Shown piece after piece: positions 42,654 to 53,589 of a stretch of DNA of 64,000 nucleotides. Made by a program: the position numbers and the translations under genes. Source of the stretch: Dyella monticola (lineage in GTDB: Bacteria; Pseudomonadota; Gammaproteobacteria; Xanthomonadales; Rhodanobacteraceae); the NCBI RefSeq assembly GCF_003363155.1, contig NZ_QRBE01000001.1:62001-126000 (forward strand), in the 5' to 3' direction. Every line of letters begins with the position of its first letter. Within the stretch, counting starts at the first letter, position 1. The notes below the pieces were generated by a model. It was not told where the DNA came from. It saw only the letters and a list, made by a program, of their open reading frames with translations, and ran no database searches.

Positions 42654-43570
42654 GCACGGTGTTGGCCATGCTCGCTGCCGTGTTGCTCGATCACGTGTGG
42701 GGTGAGCCGCGTCGCGCGCATCCGTTGGTGTTGTTCGGTCGCATGGCGAATTGGATCGAGCAACGCACCTACGCGGACCGGCGCATAAGCGGGGGGCTCG
42801 CATGGTCGCTTGCCGTGCTGCCCTGCGTGGTTGTGCTGCTTATCGTTCAGCGCTACGCGCCGATGTGGCTTGCGTGGTGCATGGCGGTCATCGTGCTTTA
42901 CGCTGCGCTTGGTTTGCGCAGTCTGGGCGAACACGCGCAACCGGTTGCGAGCGCATTGGTGGCGGATGATCTCGATGCAGCACGCGTAGCGGTTTCGCGC
43001 ATGGTTAGCCGCGATACCGCCGCCTTGAGCGCAGAGCAGGTCGCCACCGCAGCGACCGAATCGGTGTTGGAAAACGGCGCCGATGCGGTGTTCGGCGCCT
43101 TGTTCTGGTTTGCGGTGCTGGGCGCACCCGGCGCGCTGTTGTATCGGTTGGCCAACACACTCGATGCCATGTGGGGCTATCGCACGCCGCGTTACACGCG
43201 ATTCGGCTGGGCCTCGGCGCGCCTGGATGATGTACTGAACTTCATCCCCGCGCGCCTTACGGCGTTTACCTACGCAATGTGCGGTCATTTCGATGGTGCG
43301 GTGCGTTGCTGGCACACGCAGGCACCCCGCTGGAAAAGCCCCAACGCAGGTCCGGTGATGGCCGCCGGTGCCGGCGCATTGCGCGTCAAGTTAGGTGGAG
43401 CGGCGCCGTATCACGGTGCCTGGGTTTTGCGCCCGGAACTCGGTGCAGGTGCTTGCGCCGATGCCATGAGTATCGAACGCGCATTGGGCCTGGTGCGTCG
43501 TGGCGTGGTTCTTTGGTTGGTGGTGGCATTGCTGATTGGCTTTGGCATGTGGGGGAGTGCGCATGCTTGA
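42650..43570 (+). CDS. cbiB: adenosylcobinamide-phosphate synthase CbiB/CobD
   Basis: 306 residues with several membrane helices. The start ML(A)AVLLDHVWGEPRRAHPLV and the motifs ENGADAVFGALFWF and RYTRFGWASARLDDVLNFIP are those of the family. It attaches aminopropanol phosphate to adenosylcobyric acid. ATG 42650 overlaps the cobB stop. It overlaps the next gene by 8 bases. Confidence 0.95.
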   Translation: MSTVLAMLAAVLLDHVWGEPRRAHPLVLFGRMANWIEQRTYADRRISGGLAWSLAVLPCVVVLLIVQRYAPMWLAWCMAVIVLYAALGLRSLGEHAQPVASALVADDLDAARVAVSRMVSRDTAALSAEQVATAATESVLENGADAVFGALFWFAVLGAPGALLYRLANTLDAMWGYRTPRYTRFGWASARLDDVLNFIPARLTAFTYAMCGHFDGAVRCWHTQAPRWKSPNAGPVMAAGAGALRVKLGGAAPYHGAWVLRPELGAGACADAMSIERALGLVRRGVVLWLVVALLIGFGMWGSAHA

Positions 43571-44546
43571 GCATGGCGGCCGGTTGCAGCGCGCAGCGCA
43601 GGAATACGGTATTGCTTCAGCGCAGTGGCTGGACCTTTCTACCGGCATCAGCCCATTCGGCTGGCCAGTGCCGGATGTACCGCCGCCGATATGGCAACGG
43701 CTTCCTGAAGATGAGGATGGCTTGAACGACGCGGCATGCGCGTATTACGAGGCAGCGCATGTCTTGCCCGTGGCCGGTTCGCAAGCGGCTATTCAAGCGT
43801 TGCCATGGCTGCGGCCGACAGCCCGGGTGGGCATCATTGCGCCCGGATACGCTGAGCATGCGCATGCCTGGCGACGCGCGGGTCACCAAGTGACGTGCCT
43901 GCCTGCCGACATCCTGCTGGCGGACGTCACGGCATGGGATGTGCTGGTGCTGATTCATCCCAATAACCCCGGTGGCGAACGCTTTGATCCGCAAGCGCTG
44001 TTGCGCGCGCATGCCGAACTCGCCGCTCGGGGCGGTTGGTTGGTGATCGATGAAGCTTTCATGGATCTCACGCCAGCAGACAGTCTGTGTCGCTATGCCT
44101 TGCGCGAAGGGTTGATTGTGCTGCGCTCGGCCGGCAAGTTTTTCGGGCTTGCCGGTGCGCGGGCTGGCTTTGTGTGTGCCTCGCCGCAACGGCTCGGCGA
44201 GTTGCGTGAGGCACTCGGTCCGTGGGCATTGAGTGGCCCCACGCGCTATGTACTGCAACAGGCGCTGGCCGATCGTTTGTGGCAGGCGCAGGCACGCGCA
44301 CGCCTGGCGCATGCCGGTGAACGTCTTGCAGGCGTGTTGAGCAGACATGGCTTGCAACCGACGGCGGGCTGCGGATTGTTCCATTGGTGCCGACGGGATG
44401 ATGCGGCGGCCATCCACCGTGCGCTGGCTATGCGCGGCATTCTTACGCGTTTGTTCGACACGCCACCGAGTCTTCGCTTCGGCTTGCCCGCGGATGATGC
44501 CGCATTCGATCGCCTCAATGCGGCATTGAGTGAGGTGATGCGATGA
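43563..44546 (+). CDS. cobD: threonine-phosphate decarboxylase (CobD of Salmonella, CobC of Pseudomonas)
   Basis: 327 residues, fold-type I PLP enzyme. [15 protein letters not shown] is the typical N-terminal substrate segment, LIHPNNPGG and [10 protein letters not shown] bind the cofactor, and [16 protein letters not shown] holds the PLP Lys. It makes (R)-1-aminopropan-2-ol phosphate for CbiB from L-threonine phosphate. It lies directly after cbiB, as usual, with an 8-base overlap. Confidence 0.94.
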   Translation: MLEHGGRLQRAAQEYGIASAQWLDLSTGISPFGWPVPDVPPPIWQRLPEDEDGLNDAACAYYEAAHVLPVAGSQAAIQALPWLRPTARVGIIAPGYAEHAHAWRRAGHQVTCLPADILLADVTAWDVLVLIHPNNPGGERFDPQALLRAHAELAARGGWLVIDEAFMDLTPADSLCRYALREGLIVLRSAGKFFGLAGARAGFVCASPQRLGELREALGPWALSGPTRYVLQQALADRLWQAQARARLAHAGERLAGVLSRHGLQPTAGCGLFHWCRRDDAAAIHRALAMRGILTRLFDTPPSLRFGLPADDAAFDRLNAALSEVMR

Positions 44547-46027
44547 GCGCGCGCGTGTTGATGGTGCAGGGTTGCACGTCCGATGCAGGCAAAAGCACGC
44601 TGGTGACGGCACTGTGTCGGTGGGCGCGTCGGCACGGTGTGCGCGTTGCGCCTTTCAAGCCGCAGAACATGGCACTGAATTCGGCGGTGACGAGTGATGG
44701 GGGCGAAATCGGCCGCGCACAGGCGGTGCAGGCGCAGGCATGCGGATTGGAGCCGCGCATCGATTTCAATCCGGTGCTGCTCAAACCCAACAGTGACATC
44801 GGTGCACAAATCATCGTGCATGGCCGGCCGGTGGCCGATATGGATGCGCGCGATTATCACGACTACAAACGACGCGCATTCGACGCGGTATTAGCTTCGC
44901 ACCAGCGGCTGGTGGATGCGTTTGAGGCGGTGATCGTGGAGGGTGCGGGAAGCCCTGCCGAGATCAATCTGCGCGACCGCGATATCGCCAACATGGGTTA
45001 TGCCGAAGCGGTGGACTGCCCGGTGATCCTGGTGGCCGATATCGATCGTGGCGGTGTATTTGCGCATCTTGTCGGCACCCTGGCATTGCTTTCCCAGAGC
45101 GAGCGGGCGCGTGTGGCCGGCTTCGTGATCAACCGCTTTCGCGGCGATCTTGCCTTGCTGCAATCGGGGCTCGATTGGCTGGAGCAGGAAACAGGCAAGC
45201 CCGTGCTAGGTGTTCTGCCGTATCTGCATGGTCTGCAGCTGGAGGCCGAAGATGCATTGCCGCGTGCGCGCGAAGAGAAGCCGCAGGCATCCTTGCGCGT
45301 GGTGGTGCCGGCGTTGCCGCGTATCAGCAATCACACGGATTTCGACGCGCTACGTGCGCATCCGGACGTGGATCTGCGCATGATTGGGCCAGGTGATGTG
45401 CTGCCTTCGTGCGATCTCATCGTGCTACCCGGTTCGAAATCCACGCGTGCTGACCTGGCCTGGCTGCGCACGCAAGGCTGGGACACCGCCATCGCACGAC
45501 ATGTGCGCTATGGCGGCAAAGTATTGGGCATTTGTGCTGGTTTGCAGATGCTGGGGCGGGCCGTGCATGACCCGCACGGCATTGAAGGCGCGCCCGGATC
45601 GAGCGAAGGTTTGGGGTGGCTAGACCTGGAAACCACGCTTGCGCCGTACAAGCAGCTTCACCGCGTGCAGGGCCACTTTAGCTTTGCCGATGCTGCTGCC
45701 GATGCCGCCGTGCAGGGCTATGAAATCCATTGCGGTATAAGCCGTGGTGCGGCGCTTGCGCATCCTTGCGCTCGACTCGACGACGGCCGCGACGACGGTG
45801 CCGTTTCGCACGATGGCAACGTGATGGGCACCTATCTGCACGGCGTGTTTGATCATCCGCGCGCGTTGGCGGCGTTGCTGCAGTGGGCGGGCTTGCGTCA
45901 CGTCACAGCGTTGGATGTGCGCGCCTTGCGCGAAGCGTCCATCGAGCGACTGGCGGACGTCGTGGAAAAGCACCTCGATACGGCATGCTTGTCACGGTGG
46001 CTGGGGGTCACGCCATGCGTACCTTGA
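44543..46027 (+). CDS. cobQ: cobyric acid synthase
   Basis: 494 residues. [20 protein letters not shown] is the P-loop and [13 protein letters not shown] is the family signature. The glutamine amidotransferase half carries [15 protein letters not shown] (Cys) and [11 protein letters not shown] (His). It amidates four side chains of adenosylcobyrinate a,c-diamide. It starts over the previous stop. Confidence 0.96.
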   Translation: MSARVLMVQGCTSDAGKSTLVTALCRWARRHGVRVAPFKPQNMALNSAVTSDGGEIGRAQAVQAQACGLEPRIDFNPVLLKPNSDIGAQIIVHGRPVADMDARDYHDYKRRAFDAVLASHQRLVDAFEAVIVEGAGSPAEINLRDRDIANMGYAEAVDCPVILVADIDRGGVFAHLVGTLALLSQSERARVAGFVINRFRGDLALLQSGLDWLEQETGKPVLGVLPYLHGLQLEAEDALPRAREEKPQASLRVVVPALPRISNHTDFDALRAHPDVDLRMIGPGDVLPSCDLIVLPGSKSTRADLAWLRTQGWDTAIARHVRYGGKVLGICAGLQMLGRAVHDPHGIEGAPGSSEGLGWLDLETTLAPYKQLHRVQGHFSFADAAADAAVQGYEIHCGISRGAALAHPCARLDDGRDDGAVSHDGNVMGTYLHGVFDHPRALAALLQWAGLRHVTALDVRALREASIERLADVVEKHLDTACLSRWLGVTPCVP

Positions 46028-46536
46028 TACTCGGCGGTGCTCGCTCCGGCAAAAGCGCGCTGGCGGAACGGCTTGCCGGTGGCAGTGAGCGGGATGTCCT
46101 CTACATCGCCACCGCGCAAGCGGGGGATGGTGAGATGGCGGCGCGCATCGCGCATCATCGCGCGCGCCGCCCAGTGCAGTGGCGGTGCATCGAGGAGCCG
46201 CTGCGACTGGCGGATGTATTGCGCGAAAACGCGGGCGACGCTCGCTGCCTGCTGGTCGATTGCCTCACGCTATGGCTGAGCAATCTGCTCGCCCATGACG
46301 ACCCGCAACGATTCGAGCGCGAGCGCGCACAGTTGCTGGAAGCGTTGCCGCAGTTGCCCGGTGACCTGATCATGGTCAGCAATGAAGTGGGTCTGGGCAT
46401 CATCCCGATGGGTGCACTGACGCGCCGCTTCGTGGATGAGGCCGGGCGCCTGCACCAGGCGATTGCTTCCGTGAGCGAGCGCGTTATTTTCGTCGCCGCG
46501 GGTTTACCTCTTGCACTTAAAGGAACGCTCCCATGA
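46015..46536 (+). CDS. cobU: adenosylcobinamide kinase / GTP:adenosylcobinamide-phosphate guanylyltransferase
   Basis: 173 residues, the usual size. [20 protein letters not shown] is the P-loop; [20 protein letters not shown] holds the guanylylated His. [20 protein letters not shown] is the conserved C-terminal block. It overlaps cobQ by 13 bases. Confidence 0.96.
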   Translation: MRTLILGGARSGKSALAERLAGGSERDVLYIATAQAGDGEMAARIAHHRARRPVQWRCIEEPLRLADVLRENAGDARCLLVDCLTLWLSNLLAHDDPQRFERERAQLLEALPQLPGDLIMVSNEVGLGIIPMGALTRRFVDEAGRLHQAIASVSERVIFVAAGLPLALKGTLP

Positions 46537-47579
46537 GCCTCGACTGGCTTTACGCACCTTGTGTCCACGCTGATGCCGATATCGCCGAGTCGGCGCATGC
46601 GCATCAACTGCAACTCACCAAGCCGCCGGGGTCGCTCGGTCAATTGGAAGCGGTTGCGATCCAGCTTGCATCCTTGCAGCACACGAAGCATCCGGCGGTG
46701 GATCGCGTGTGGATCAGCGTGTTCGCCGCGGACCACGGTGTGGCGGAAGAAAACATATCGGCGTTTCCGCAAGTGGTCACGGGCGAAATGGTACGCAACT
46801 TCGCCAGCGGCGGCGCGGCCATCAGCGTGCTTGCGCGCAGCCTGGAAGCAACGCTGGATGTGGTGAATCTGGGCACGGTGAACGATCCGGGCGAAATCCC
46901 CGGCGTGCGTCGTGCGATCATCGCGCCTTCAACCGCGAACTTCTGCCGCGAAGCGGCGATGACCCCCGCGCAGCTCGAGGCGGCGCTGGCGGCGGGCGCA
47001 CAAAGCGTACGCATGGCGAAGGCCGCCGATACGCAGCTTTTCATCGGTGGCGACATGGGCATCGGCAACACCACATCGGCCGCCGCGCTGGCGAGTGCGT
47101 TGCTTGATGAACCGCCATCCTGCCTTGCCGGTGCGGGCACCGGCCTCAATGCGACCGGCATCCAGCACAAGGTCTCGGTGCTGGAGCGCGCGTTGGCGTT
47201 GCACGGCACTGCCAAGGACGCTTTGGAGCAATTGCGTTGCGTGGGTGGTTTCGAAATCGCCGCGTTGACAGGTGCTTATCTGGCCGCGGCGCAGGCGGGC
47301 ATGCCGGTGTTGGTCGACGGCTTCATCACGACTGCCGCGGCGCTGGTCGCGGTGACGATTCAGCCGGATGTGCGCCCTTGGTTGTTGTTCGCGCACCGTT
47401 CGAAAGAGCACGGCCATGCGCGATTGCTGGCGGCGATGGATGCTGCGCCGCTGGTCGACCTTGGTTTGCGGCTGGGCGAAGCCAGTGGCGCCGCGCTGGC
47501 GGTACCGTTGCTGCGACTGGCCTGCGCTTTGCACAACGGCATGGCCACGTTCGAACAAGCCGGCGTATCCACCGCATGA
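46533..47579 (+). CDS. cobT: nicotinate-nucleotide--dimethylbenzimidazole phosphoribosyltransferase
   Basis: 348 residues. [58 protein letters not shown] and [14 protein letters not shown] are all family blocks. It makes alpha-ribazole phosphate for the lower ligand of B12. It is coupled to cobU and cobC by short overlaps. Confidence 0.96.
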   Translation: MSLDWLYAPCVHADADIAESAHAHQLQLTKPPGSLGQLEAVAIQLASLQHTKHPAVDRVWISVFAADHGVAEENISAFPQVVTGEMVRNFASGGAAISVLARSLEATLDVVNLGTVNDPGEIPGVRRAIIAPSTANFCREAAMTPAQLEAALAAGAQSVRMAKAADTQLFIGGDMGIGNTTSAAALASALLDEPPSCLAGAGTGLNATGIQHKVSVLERALALHGTAKDALEQLRCVGGFEIAALTGAYLAAAQAGMPVLVDGFITTAAALVAVTIQPDVRPWLLFAHRSKEHGHARLLAAMDAAPLVDLGLRLGEASGAALAVPLLRLACALHNGMATFEQAGVSTA

Positions 47580-48133
47580 ACATCGAGATTCAATTGCTAC
47601 GGCATGGTGATACCGCACAGCGCAGTTATCGCGGTCAGCTGGATGACGCCTTGAGCGAATTGGGCTGGAGCCAGTTACGCGGCGCCGTCGAAGGGCATGC
47701 ATGGGATGCCATTGTTTCCTCGTCGTTGCAACGCTGTGCCGCGTTTGCGCGGGAGCTTTCGCTGGCGCGTGGATGGCCACTGCGTATCGATGCGCGACTG
47801 GCCGAATACCATTTTGGCGCATGGCAAGGCGTGCCCATTGAGCAGATTGCGCAAGAGCAGGGTGATGCGCTCGCGCGGTTCTGGGCCGATCCGGTGGCCT
47901 GTCCACCGCCGGGCGCGGAAACGTTTGAAGCGTTTCGTGATCGGCTTTGCGCCGCACTCGATGACGTCGCCTCGGACCCACCGGGGCGACGCGTGCTGGT
48001 GATCACGCATGGCGGCGCGATCCGCCTGCTGCGCTGCCTGGTTGAGCGGCGTAGTTATGGCGACATGGCCGGCATCGAGGTACCGCATGCCTCGCTGCAT
48101 CCGCTGTCGTGGCCGGTTGCGGTGAGCGCGTGA
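47576..48133 (+). CDS. cobC: alpha-ribazole phosphatase (histidine phosphatase family)
   Basis: 185 residues. [18 protein letters not shown] holds the phospho-His, and [10 protein letters not shown] and [12 protein letters not shown] complete the active site. Given its place between cobT and cobS it is the alpha-ribazole-5'-phosphate phosphatase rather than a general phosphoglycerate mutase. Start ATG 47576 overlaps the cobT stop. Confidence 0.93.
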   Translation: MNIEIQLLRHGDTAQRSYRGQLDDALSELGWSQLRGAVEGHAWDAIVSSSLQRCAAFARELSLARGWPLRIDARLAEYHFGAWQGVPIEQIAQEQGDALARFWADPVACPPPGAETFEAFRDRLCAALDDVASDPPGRRVLVITHGGAIRLLRCLVERRSYGDMAGIEVPHASLHPLSWPVAVSA

Positions 48134-48855
48134 TGCGCGGTTTGCTGATCGCGATGGGTTTTCTGACCCGGCTGCCGGTGCCGGCGCATGCGTACGACGA
48201 TCCGCGCGCACGGGCCGACTCGCTGGCGTGGTATCCCCTGGTCGGCCTGCTGCTCGGGCTGCTGCTTGGGGTATTGGCGTGGCTGCTGCGCGACACGGCC
48301 TCGCTGTTGTCGGCGGCGATGCTGGTTGCTGCGTGGGTTGCGCTCACCGGGGCCTTGCATCTGGATGGCCTGGCCGATACCGCCGATGCCTGGGTCGGCG
48401 GCATGGGTGACCGCGAAAAAACCCTGGCCATCATGAAGGACCCGCGCTGCGGACCGGTCGGCGTGGTGGCGGTGGTGCTGACCTTGATGTTGAAGTTCGC
48501 CGCGGTGGCAAGCCTCGGCCCGGCGCCCTGGGTGGCGCTGCTGCTGGCACCTTGGCTGGCGCGAGCCAGCCTGACGGCACTGTTTCTCACCACGCCTTAT
48601 GTTCGCAGTGGCGGCCTGGGCGCCGCGCTGGCGGATGCGCCGCGTCAGCCCTGCATGGCGGCGCTCGTACTCAGCGCGGTGGGGTGCGTGCTGCTCGGTT
48701 GGCGCGGGATAGTGGCGCTGGCTTTGGCGGCGTTGGTGCTGGCGCTCGGGCGCCGGGCTTGCCTGCGACGGCTGGGCGGATTCACGGGCGACACCGCCGG
48801 CGCACTGGCCGAAATGGTCGAGGTCGCAGTGCTGGTAGTCTTGGCAGTCCGCTGA
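48133..48855 (+). CDS. cobS: adenosylcobinamide-GDP ribazoletransferase (cobalamin synthase)
   Basis: 240 residues with about six membrane helices. FLTRLPVPAHAYDDPRARAD, ALHLDGLADTADAWVGG and MKDPRCGPVGVVAVVLTL are family signatures. It joins alpha-ribazole to adenosylcobinamide-GDP in the inner membrane, completing the coenzyme. Last gene of the B12 operon, with a one-base overlap with cobC. Confidence 0.95.
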   Translation: MRGLLIAMGFLTRLPVPAHAYDDPRARADSLAWYPLVGLLLGLLLGVLAWLLRDTASLLSAAMLVAAWVALTGALHLDGLADTADAWVGGMGDREKTLAIMKDPRCGPVGVVAVVLTLMLKFAAVASLGPAPWVALLLAPWLARASLTALFLTTPYVRSGGLGAALADAPRQPCMAALVLSAVGCVLLGWRGIVALALAALVLALGRRACLRRLGGFTGDTAGALAEMVEVAVLVVLAVR

Positions 48856-48937
48856 GCCCGCCGTTGAATTCGGCCGGTTCGTCCCGATACTCCCGTCGTC
48901 CAGAGCTCCGCTGGCAGCTAAACGGAGGCCTTTGCCT

Positions 48938-49243
48938 ATGCCTATCTACGAATTTCAATGCAACGCTTGCGGCCATCGCTTTGACCGCTTGCAGAAACTG
49001 TCCGATCCCGATCCGTCCGATTGCCCGAGCTGCGCGGCACCGCAGGTGCAGCGGCAGCTGAGTGCGCCGCAGTTCCGGCTGGCCGGCGGTGGCTGGTACG
49101 AGACCGACTTCAAGAAAAATGGCGACAAGAAGCGCAACCTCGCTGGCGAAACGGCGACGGCTTCGCCTGCTGACAAAAGCGCCAGCCCATCACCCACACC
49201 GACTGCTGCGCCTGCGCCCACACCCTCATCGTCTACGACCTGA
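48938..49243 (+). CDS. FmdB-family zinc-ribbon protein
   Basis: 101 residues. MPIYEFQCNACGHRFDRLQK and DCPSCAAPQVQRQLS give two CxxC pairs that bind zinc, and the C-terminal third is a Ser/Ala/Pro/Thr-rich tail. GGAGG lies 9 bases before ATG 48938. The molecular role of these small regulators is unsettled. The gene usually sits just upstream of aspS, as here apart from the MFS gene between. Confidence 0.88.
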   Translation: MPIYEFQCNACGHRFDRLQKLSDPDPSDCPSCAAPQVQRQLSAPQFRLAGGGWYETDFKKNGDKKRNLAGETATASPADKSASPSPTPTAAPAPTPSSSTT

Positions 49244-49333
49244 CAGCGCCGGCTGGCTAAACTCGGCGCGCAGGCCCGCATGTGGCGGCGTTTCATCTTG
49301 CATAATTGCGCGACGTAGCGGAGCCGGTCAGGG

Positions 49334-50740
49334 ATGACGCCATCTTTAAACGAGCACCAGCAGACCCTTGACGCGGCGACGATTGCCGCGCGACTCGACC
49401 GTTTGCCGCCTACGCGCAGCGTGTGGAAGTGGGTGTGGCTGGTCGGCCTGGGGTTTTTCTTCGAGCTGTATGACCTCTTGTACAGCGGTTACGTCGCGCC
49501 GGGCCTGGTCAAGAGCGGCATGCTCAGCACAACCACGCCCGGCCTGTTCGGCACCCACGGCGTCGCGAGCTTCATCGCTGCGCTGTTTTGCGGCTTGTTC
49601 GTGGGGACCTTGGCGTGCGGTTTTCTTGCCGACCGATTCGGCCGGCGTGCGGTCTTCACGGCTTCCTTGCTGTGGTACACCGCGGCGAACCTGGCAATGG
49701 CGTTCCAGCACACAGCGACGGGACTGAATGCGTGGCGTTTCGTGGCCGGCCTTGGGCTGGGTGTGGAGATGGTCACCATCGGCACTTATTTGTCCGAGCT
49801 GGTGCCGCGACAGATTCGTGGCCGTGCGTTTGCCTGCGTGCAGGCGATCGGCTTTGCCGCGGTACCGGTGGTGGCCTTGCTCGCCTATCTGCTTGTGCCG
49901 CGTGCGCCGCTGGGTTGGGATGGGTGGCGCTGGGTGGTGGTGATCGGTGCAACGGCAGCGTTGTTCGTCTGGTGGATTCGCTGCGGATTGCCCGAAAGCC
50001 CGCGCTGGCTTGCTCAGCGCGGACGCCTGGAGCAAGCCGACCGCGTGTTGCGCGCGTTGGAGCAGAGCGTGCAGGCGGAATACGGTCGGCCTTTGCCCGC
50101 GCCGTTGCTTCTGCCGGAATCGGGCTTCGTGCGTCGTCGCCCTGCGAGCATGCTCGTGCCACCGTATCGTCGGCGAGTACTGATGATGTCGATCTTCAAC
50201 CTGTTCCAGACGGTGGGTTTCTACGGCTTCGCCAACTGGGTACCGACGTTGCTGATCGGCCGCGGCGTCACCGTCACCAGCAGTCTGCTCTATGCCAGCC
50301 TGATCGCGCTTGCCGCACCGGTGGGGCCGCTGATCGGGCTGCGCATCGGCGATCGCTACGAGCGCAAGCACGTGATCATCGCCATGGCCTGCGCCATCAT
50401 CGTCTGCGGTCTGCTGTTCAGTCAGGTCTCTACGGCGCTGCTGCTGGTGCTGCTTGGGATCGGGCTGACCCTGGCCAACAACATCATGTCCTACAGCTAT
50501 CACGCCTATCAGGCCGAGCTGTTTCCCACCGCCATACGCGCGCGGGCCGTCGGGTTCGTCTATGCGTGGAGCCGCTTTTCCGCGATTTTCACCGCCTTCG
50601 TGATCGCCGACATGCTGAAGTGGGCGGGCACAGCGGGTGTGTTCGTGTTGATCGCGGGGGCCATGCTGATCGTGGTGGCCGTGATTGGGCTGATGGGCCC
50701 GCGCACGCGCCACCTGGCGCTGGAGCAAATCGCCGGCTGA
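49334..50740 (+). CDS. MFS transporter, sugar-porter / aromatic-acid-like
   Basis: 468 residues, 12 helices. [19 protein letters not shown] and [20 protein letters not shown] are the A-type signatures of loops 2-3 and 4-5, [15 protein letters not shown] is the family motif after helix 6, and [15 protein letters not shown] lies in the second half. It is similar in style to the NiaP / 4-hydroxybenzoate group. Neither neighbour (zinc-ribbon gene, aspS) suggests a substrate. Confidence 0.85.
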   Translation: MTPSLNEHQQTLDAATIAARLDRLPPTRSVWKWVWLVGLGFFFELYDLLYSGYVAPGLVKSGMLSTTTPGLFGTHGVASFIAALFCGLFVGTLACGFLADRFGRRAVFTASLLWYTAANLAMAFQHTATGLNAWRFVAGLGLGVEMVTIGTYLSELVPRQIRGRAFACVQAIGFAAVPVVALLAYLLVPRAPLGWDGWRWVVVIGATAALFVWWIRCGLPESPRWLAQRGRLEQADRVLRALEQSVQAEYGRPLPAPLLLPESGFVRRRPASMLVPPYRRRVLMMSIFNLFQTVGFYGFANWVPTLLIGRGVTVTSSLLYASLIALAAPVGPLIGLRIGDRYERKHVIIAMACAIIVCGLLFSQVSTALLLVLLGIGLTLANNIMSYSYHAYQAELFPTAIRARAVGFVYAWSRFSAIFTAFVIADMLKWAGTAGVFVLIAGAMLIVVAVIGLMGPRTRHLALEQIAG

Positions 50741-50834
50741 CGCCCCGCGCGGCGCAATGTCGGGGGGAATGCTAAGATTCCGGGCCTTTTCCATGCCCAA
50801 TTCGCCGCCCCGGCGGCCCGGAGTTCCTTTTCGT

Positions 50835-52595
50835 ATGCGCACGCATTACTGCGGCCTCATCAACGAGTCGCTGATCGGCCAGACCGTCACCTTGTGCGGC
50901 TGGGTGAATACCCTTCGCCTGCAGAGTCACGTTGCCTTCGTCGATCTGCGCGACCACGAGGGCATTGCCCAGGTGGTGATCGAGCGCGAAAACGCGGGCG
51001 CCTTCGCTGTCGCCGGCGAACTGGGTTACGAATATTGCGTGCGCGTTACCGGCAGTATCCGCAAGCGCCTGTCGGCCAACGACAAGCTCAAGACCGGTAC
51101 GGTGGAGCTCCTGGCCGAGCAGGTGGAGATTCTCAACGCCGCGAAGGATCTACCCTTCGCGCTGCACGAGAACCCCAACGAGGACATGCGGATGACCTAC
51201 CGCTACCTCGATCTGCGCCGCCCGGACATGCAGCACATGATGCGCACCCGCATCAAGCTGGTGCAGGCGCTGCGCCGTTATCTGGATGCACGTGCGTTCC
51301 AGGATGTCGAAACGCCCATCCTCACCAAGGCCACGCCGGAAGGTGCGCGCGACTACCTGGTGCCCAGCCGCGTGCATCCGGGCCAGTTCTACGCATTGCC
51401 GCAGTCGCCGCAGTTGTTCAAGCAGATCCTGATGATGGCCGGTTTCGACCGCTACTATCAGATTGCTCGCTGCTTCCGTGACGAAGACCTGCGCGCCGAT
51501 CGGCAGCCGGAATTCACCCAGCTCGACATGGAATTCGCCTTCGTCGAAGAGAAGGACGTGCAGGATTTCGTGGAAGCGATGATCCGCCACGTGTTCAAGG
51601 AGGTGGTGGGCGTGGAGCTCGCCGAGCCGTTCCCGCGCATGACCTGGGACGAAGCGATGCGCCGCTATGGTTCCGACAAACCGGACTTGCGCATCGCGCT
51701 TGAATTGGTCGACGTTGCCGGCGCGCTCAAGAACGTTGAGTTCAAAGTGTTTGCCGAGCCGGCGAACGATCCGGCCGGCCGCATCGCCGCGCTGTGCTTG
51801 CCGGGCGGTGCCGCGCTCAGCCGCAAAGAGATCGACCAGCTCACCGACTACGTCGCCAAGTACGGCGCAAAAGGGCTGGCCTGGATCAAGGTAGAAGACC
51901 TCGCCAAGGGTCGTGAAGGCGTGAACTCGCCGGTCGCCAAATTCCTCGACGACGCGGCGCTCGATGCCGTGCTCAAGGCCACCGGTGCGCAGTCGGGCGA
52001 CATGGTGTTCATCGGCGCAGGCAAGTGGAAAGCCGTCACCGATTTCATGGGCGCCTTGCGCCTGAAGGTCGGCAAGGATCGCGGTCTGGTGGAAAACAGC
52101 TGGAAGCCGCTGTGGGTTACCGATTTTCCGATGTTCGAATACGATGAGGAAGAAAAGCGCTTCGTCGCCCTGCATCACCCGTTCACCGCGCCCAAGGTGG
52201 ACGATATCGCCGAGTTGCGTGCGAACGCTGGGATCGCCGTGAGCCGCGGTTACGACATGGTGCTCAACGGCAACGAGATCGGCGGTGGTTCGATCCGTAT
52301 CCATCGCCCCGACATGCAGAGCGCGGTGTTCGATCTGCTCGGCATCGGCGCGGAAGAAGCGCAGATGAAGTTCGGCTTCCTGCTCAAGGCGCTGAAACTC
52401 GGTGCGCCGCCCCACGGCGGCATCGCCTTCGGCATCGACCGCATCGCAGCGCTGATGGTTGGTACCGAATCGATCCGCGACGTGATCGCATTCCCCAAGA
52501 CCACCAGCGCGCAGGATCTGATGACCGATGCGCCCTCGCCGGTCAGCGATGCGCAGTTGAAAGAGTTGCACGTCGCAGTGAAAACGCCGGAGTGA
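50835..52595 (+). CDS. aspS: aspartyl-tRNA synthetase
   Basis: 586 residues, bacterial type with an anticodon OB-fold ([20 protein letters not shown]), class II catalytic core ([36 protein letters not shown]) and the bacterial GAD insertion domain (about 280-420). ATG 50835 gives the normal [12 protein letters not shown] start; the upstream open frame is not needed. Whether it also charges tRNA-Asn cannot be judged here. Confidence 0.96.
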   Translation: MRTHYCGLINESLIGQTVTLCGWVNTLRLQSHVAFVDLRDHEGIAQVVIERENAGAFAVAGELGYEYCVRVTGSIRKRLSANDKLKTGTVELLAEQVEILNAAKDLPFALHENPNEDMRMTYRYLDLRRPDMQHMMRTRIKLVQALRRYLDARAFQDVETPILTKATPEGARDYLVPSRVHPGQFYALPQSPQLFKQILMMAGFDRYYQIARCFRDEDLRADRQPEFTQLDMEFAFVEEKDVQDFVEAMIRHVFKEVVGVELAEPFPRMTWDEAMRRYGSDKPDLRIALELVDVAGALKNVEFKVFAEPANDPAGRIAALCLPGGAALSRKEIDQLTDYVAKYGAKGLAWIKVEDLAKGREGVNSPVAKFLDDAALDAVLKATGAQSGDMVFIGAGKWKAVTDFMGALRLKVGKDRGLVENSWKPLWVTDFPMFEYDEEEKRFVALHHPFTAPKVDDIAELRANAGIAVSRGYDMVLNGNEIGGGSIRIHRPDMQSAVFDLLGIGAEEAQMKFGFLLKALKLGAPPHGGIAFGIDRIAALMVGTESIRDVIAFPKTTSAQDLMTDAPSPVSDAQLKELHVAVKTPE

Positions 52596-52611
52596 GGTTA
52601 CATTGAGCCGT

Positions 52612-52733
52612 CGTTCCCGCGGGGGCGGGAATCCATGATGCTTTCACGCACGAAGCAAACATGGATTCCTCGCTTCTCAAGCCCGGGCATATCCATGTGC
52701 CTTCCCCACGTACCCGCTTGCGCGGGAATGACG
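52612..52733. repeat. CGTTCCCGC...GCGGGAATGACG palindromic element
   Basis: Outer ends CGTTCCCGC and GCGCGGGAATGACG are imperfect inverted copies, with inner arms GAATCCATG and CATGGATTC at 52629-52673. It fills the gap between aspS and the hydrolase gene. It is a relative of the 34482-34602 element. Confidence 0.6.
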
Positions 52734-52774
52734 GCCTTCAAGTTTGCCGATCATCGTGTGACTGCCCCGACCTC

Positions 52775-53416
52775 ATGACCGAACACGTCATCCTGCTGCA
52801 CGGCCTGTGGATGCGTGGTTTCGCGCTGGGCATGTTGCATCGCCGCCTGATGGAAGAGGGCTTTCGCGTCCATCGCTTCGACTATATGAGCGTGGCGGCA
52901 ACGCAGGAGCACATTCTGGCGCGGCTGAACGCGAACATTCGCCATTACGCGCCTGGTCCGGTGCACCTGGTGGGTCACAGCCTGGGGGGGCTGCTGGCGC
53001 TGCGCGCCTGCCTGGAAGTCCAGGATCTGCCGCCCGGACGCATCGTGTGCCTGGGCTCGCCGCTGAAAGGCAGCGCGGCGGCACGTGCCTTCGGTCGCCT
53101 GGGGCGCGGCGGCGAGGTCCTGCTGGGCCATAACCGTCATCTGCTGGAAGTAGGCCTTGAGACCTGGAAGGGTCCGCGCGAGGTTGGGGTAATCGCCGGC
53201 TCCATGCCAATCGGCCTGGGTGCGATGCTCAGCCCGATTACGGGCGAGCACGATGGTACCGTGGCCGTGGAGGAAACCCGGGTACCGGGTCTGGCCGCCC
53301 ACTGCGTGGTGGAAACCAGCCACACGGGCCTGCTGTTTTCGGCCGAAGTGGCGCGGTTGACCGCGTCGTTCCTGCGCGAAGGCAGCTTTGGGCCGCTCTC
53401 TCCTGCGAAATCCTAG
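52775..53416 (+). CDS. alpha/beta hydrolase, lipase/PGAP1-like
   Basis: 213 residues. VILLHGLWMRG forms the oxyanion strand-turn, VHLVGHSLGGLLALRA holds the nucleophile Ser in GHSLGG, GEHDGTVAVEET holds the likely Asp, and VVETSHTGLLFSAEV the His. The small size without a lid domain and the two-helix arrangement resemble PGAP1-like/EstA-type esterases. No signal peptide from ATG 52775. The natural substrate is unknown. Confidence 0.85.
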   Translation: MTEHVILLHGLWMRGFALGMLHRRLMEEGFRVHRFDYMSVAATQEHILARLNANIRHYAPGPVHLVGHSLGGLLALRACLEVQDLPPGRIVCLGSPLKGSAAARAFGRLGRGGEVLLGHNRHLLEVGLETWKGPREVGVIAGSMPIGLGAMLSPITGEHDGTVAVEETRVPGLAAHCVVETSHTGLLFSAEVARLTASFLREGSFGPLSPAKS

Positions 53417-53419
53417 CTT

Positions 53420-53498
53420 CGTCGCCCCGGCGAAAGCCGGAGCCCGGTGGCTTGATCGTCCAAAAAGCCGCTAGGCCCCGGCTTTCGCCGGGGCGACG
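53420..53498. repeat. GTCGCCCCGGCG inverted repeat, copy 3
   Basis: Arms of about 25 bases (CGTCGCCCCGGCGAAAGCCG and complement) with a 29-base centre, directly after the hydrolase stop. The downstream flank GTAAACA recalls the flank TTTAAACA of the copy at 7992-8112. It could form a strong hairpin. Confidence 0.75.
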
Positions 53499-53589
53499 CG
53501 TGTAAACAATCCGCGGGGGAAGGAAGTGGGATGGCGCAATGCAGTAAAATCCCCCGCTTTCCACTTTCAAACCCAAGCCAGGTATCCCC

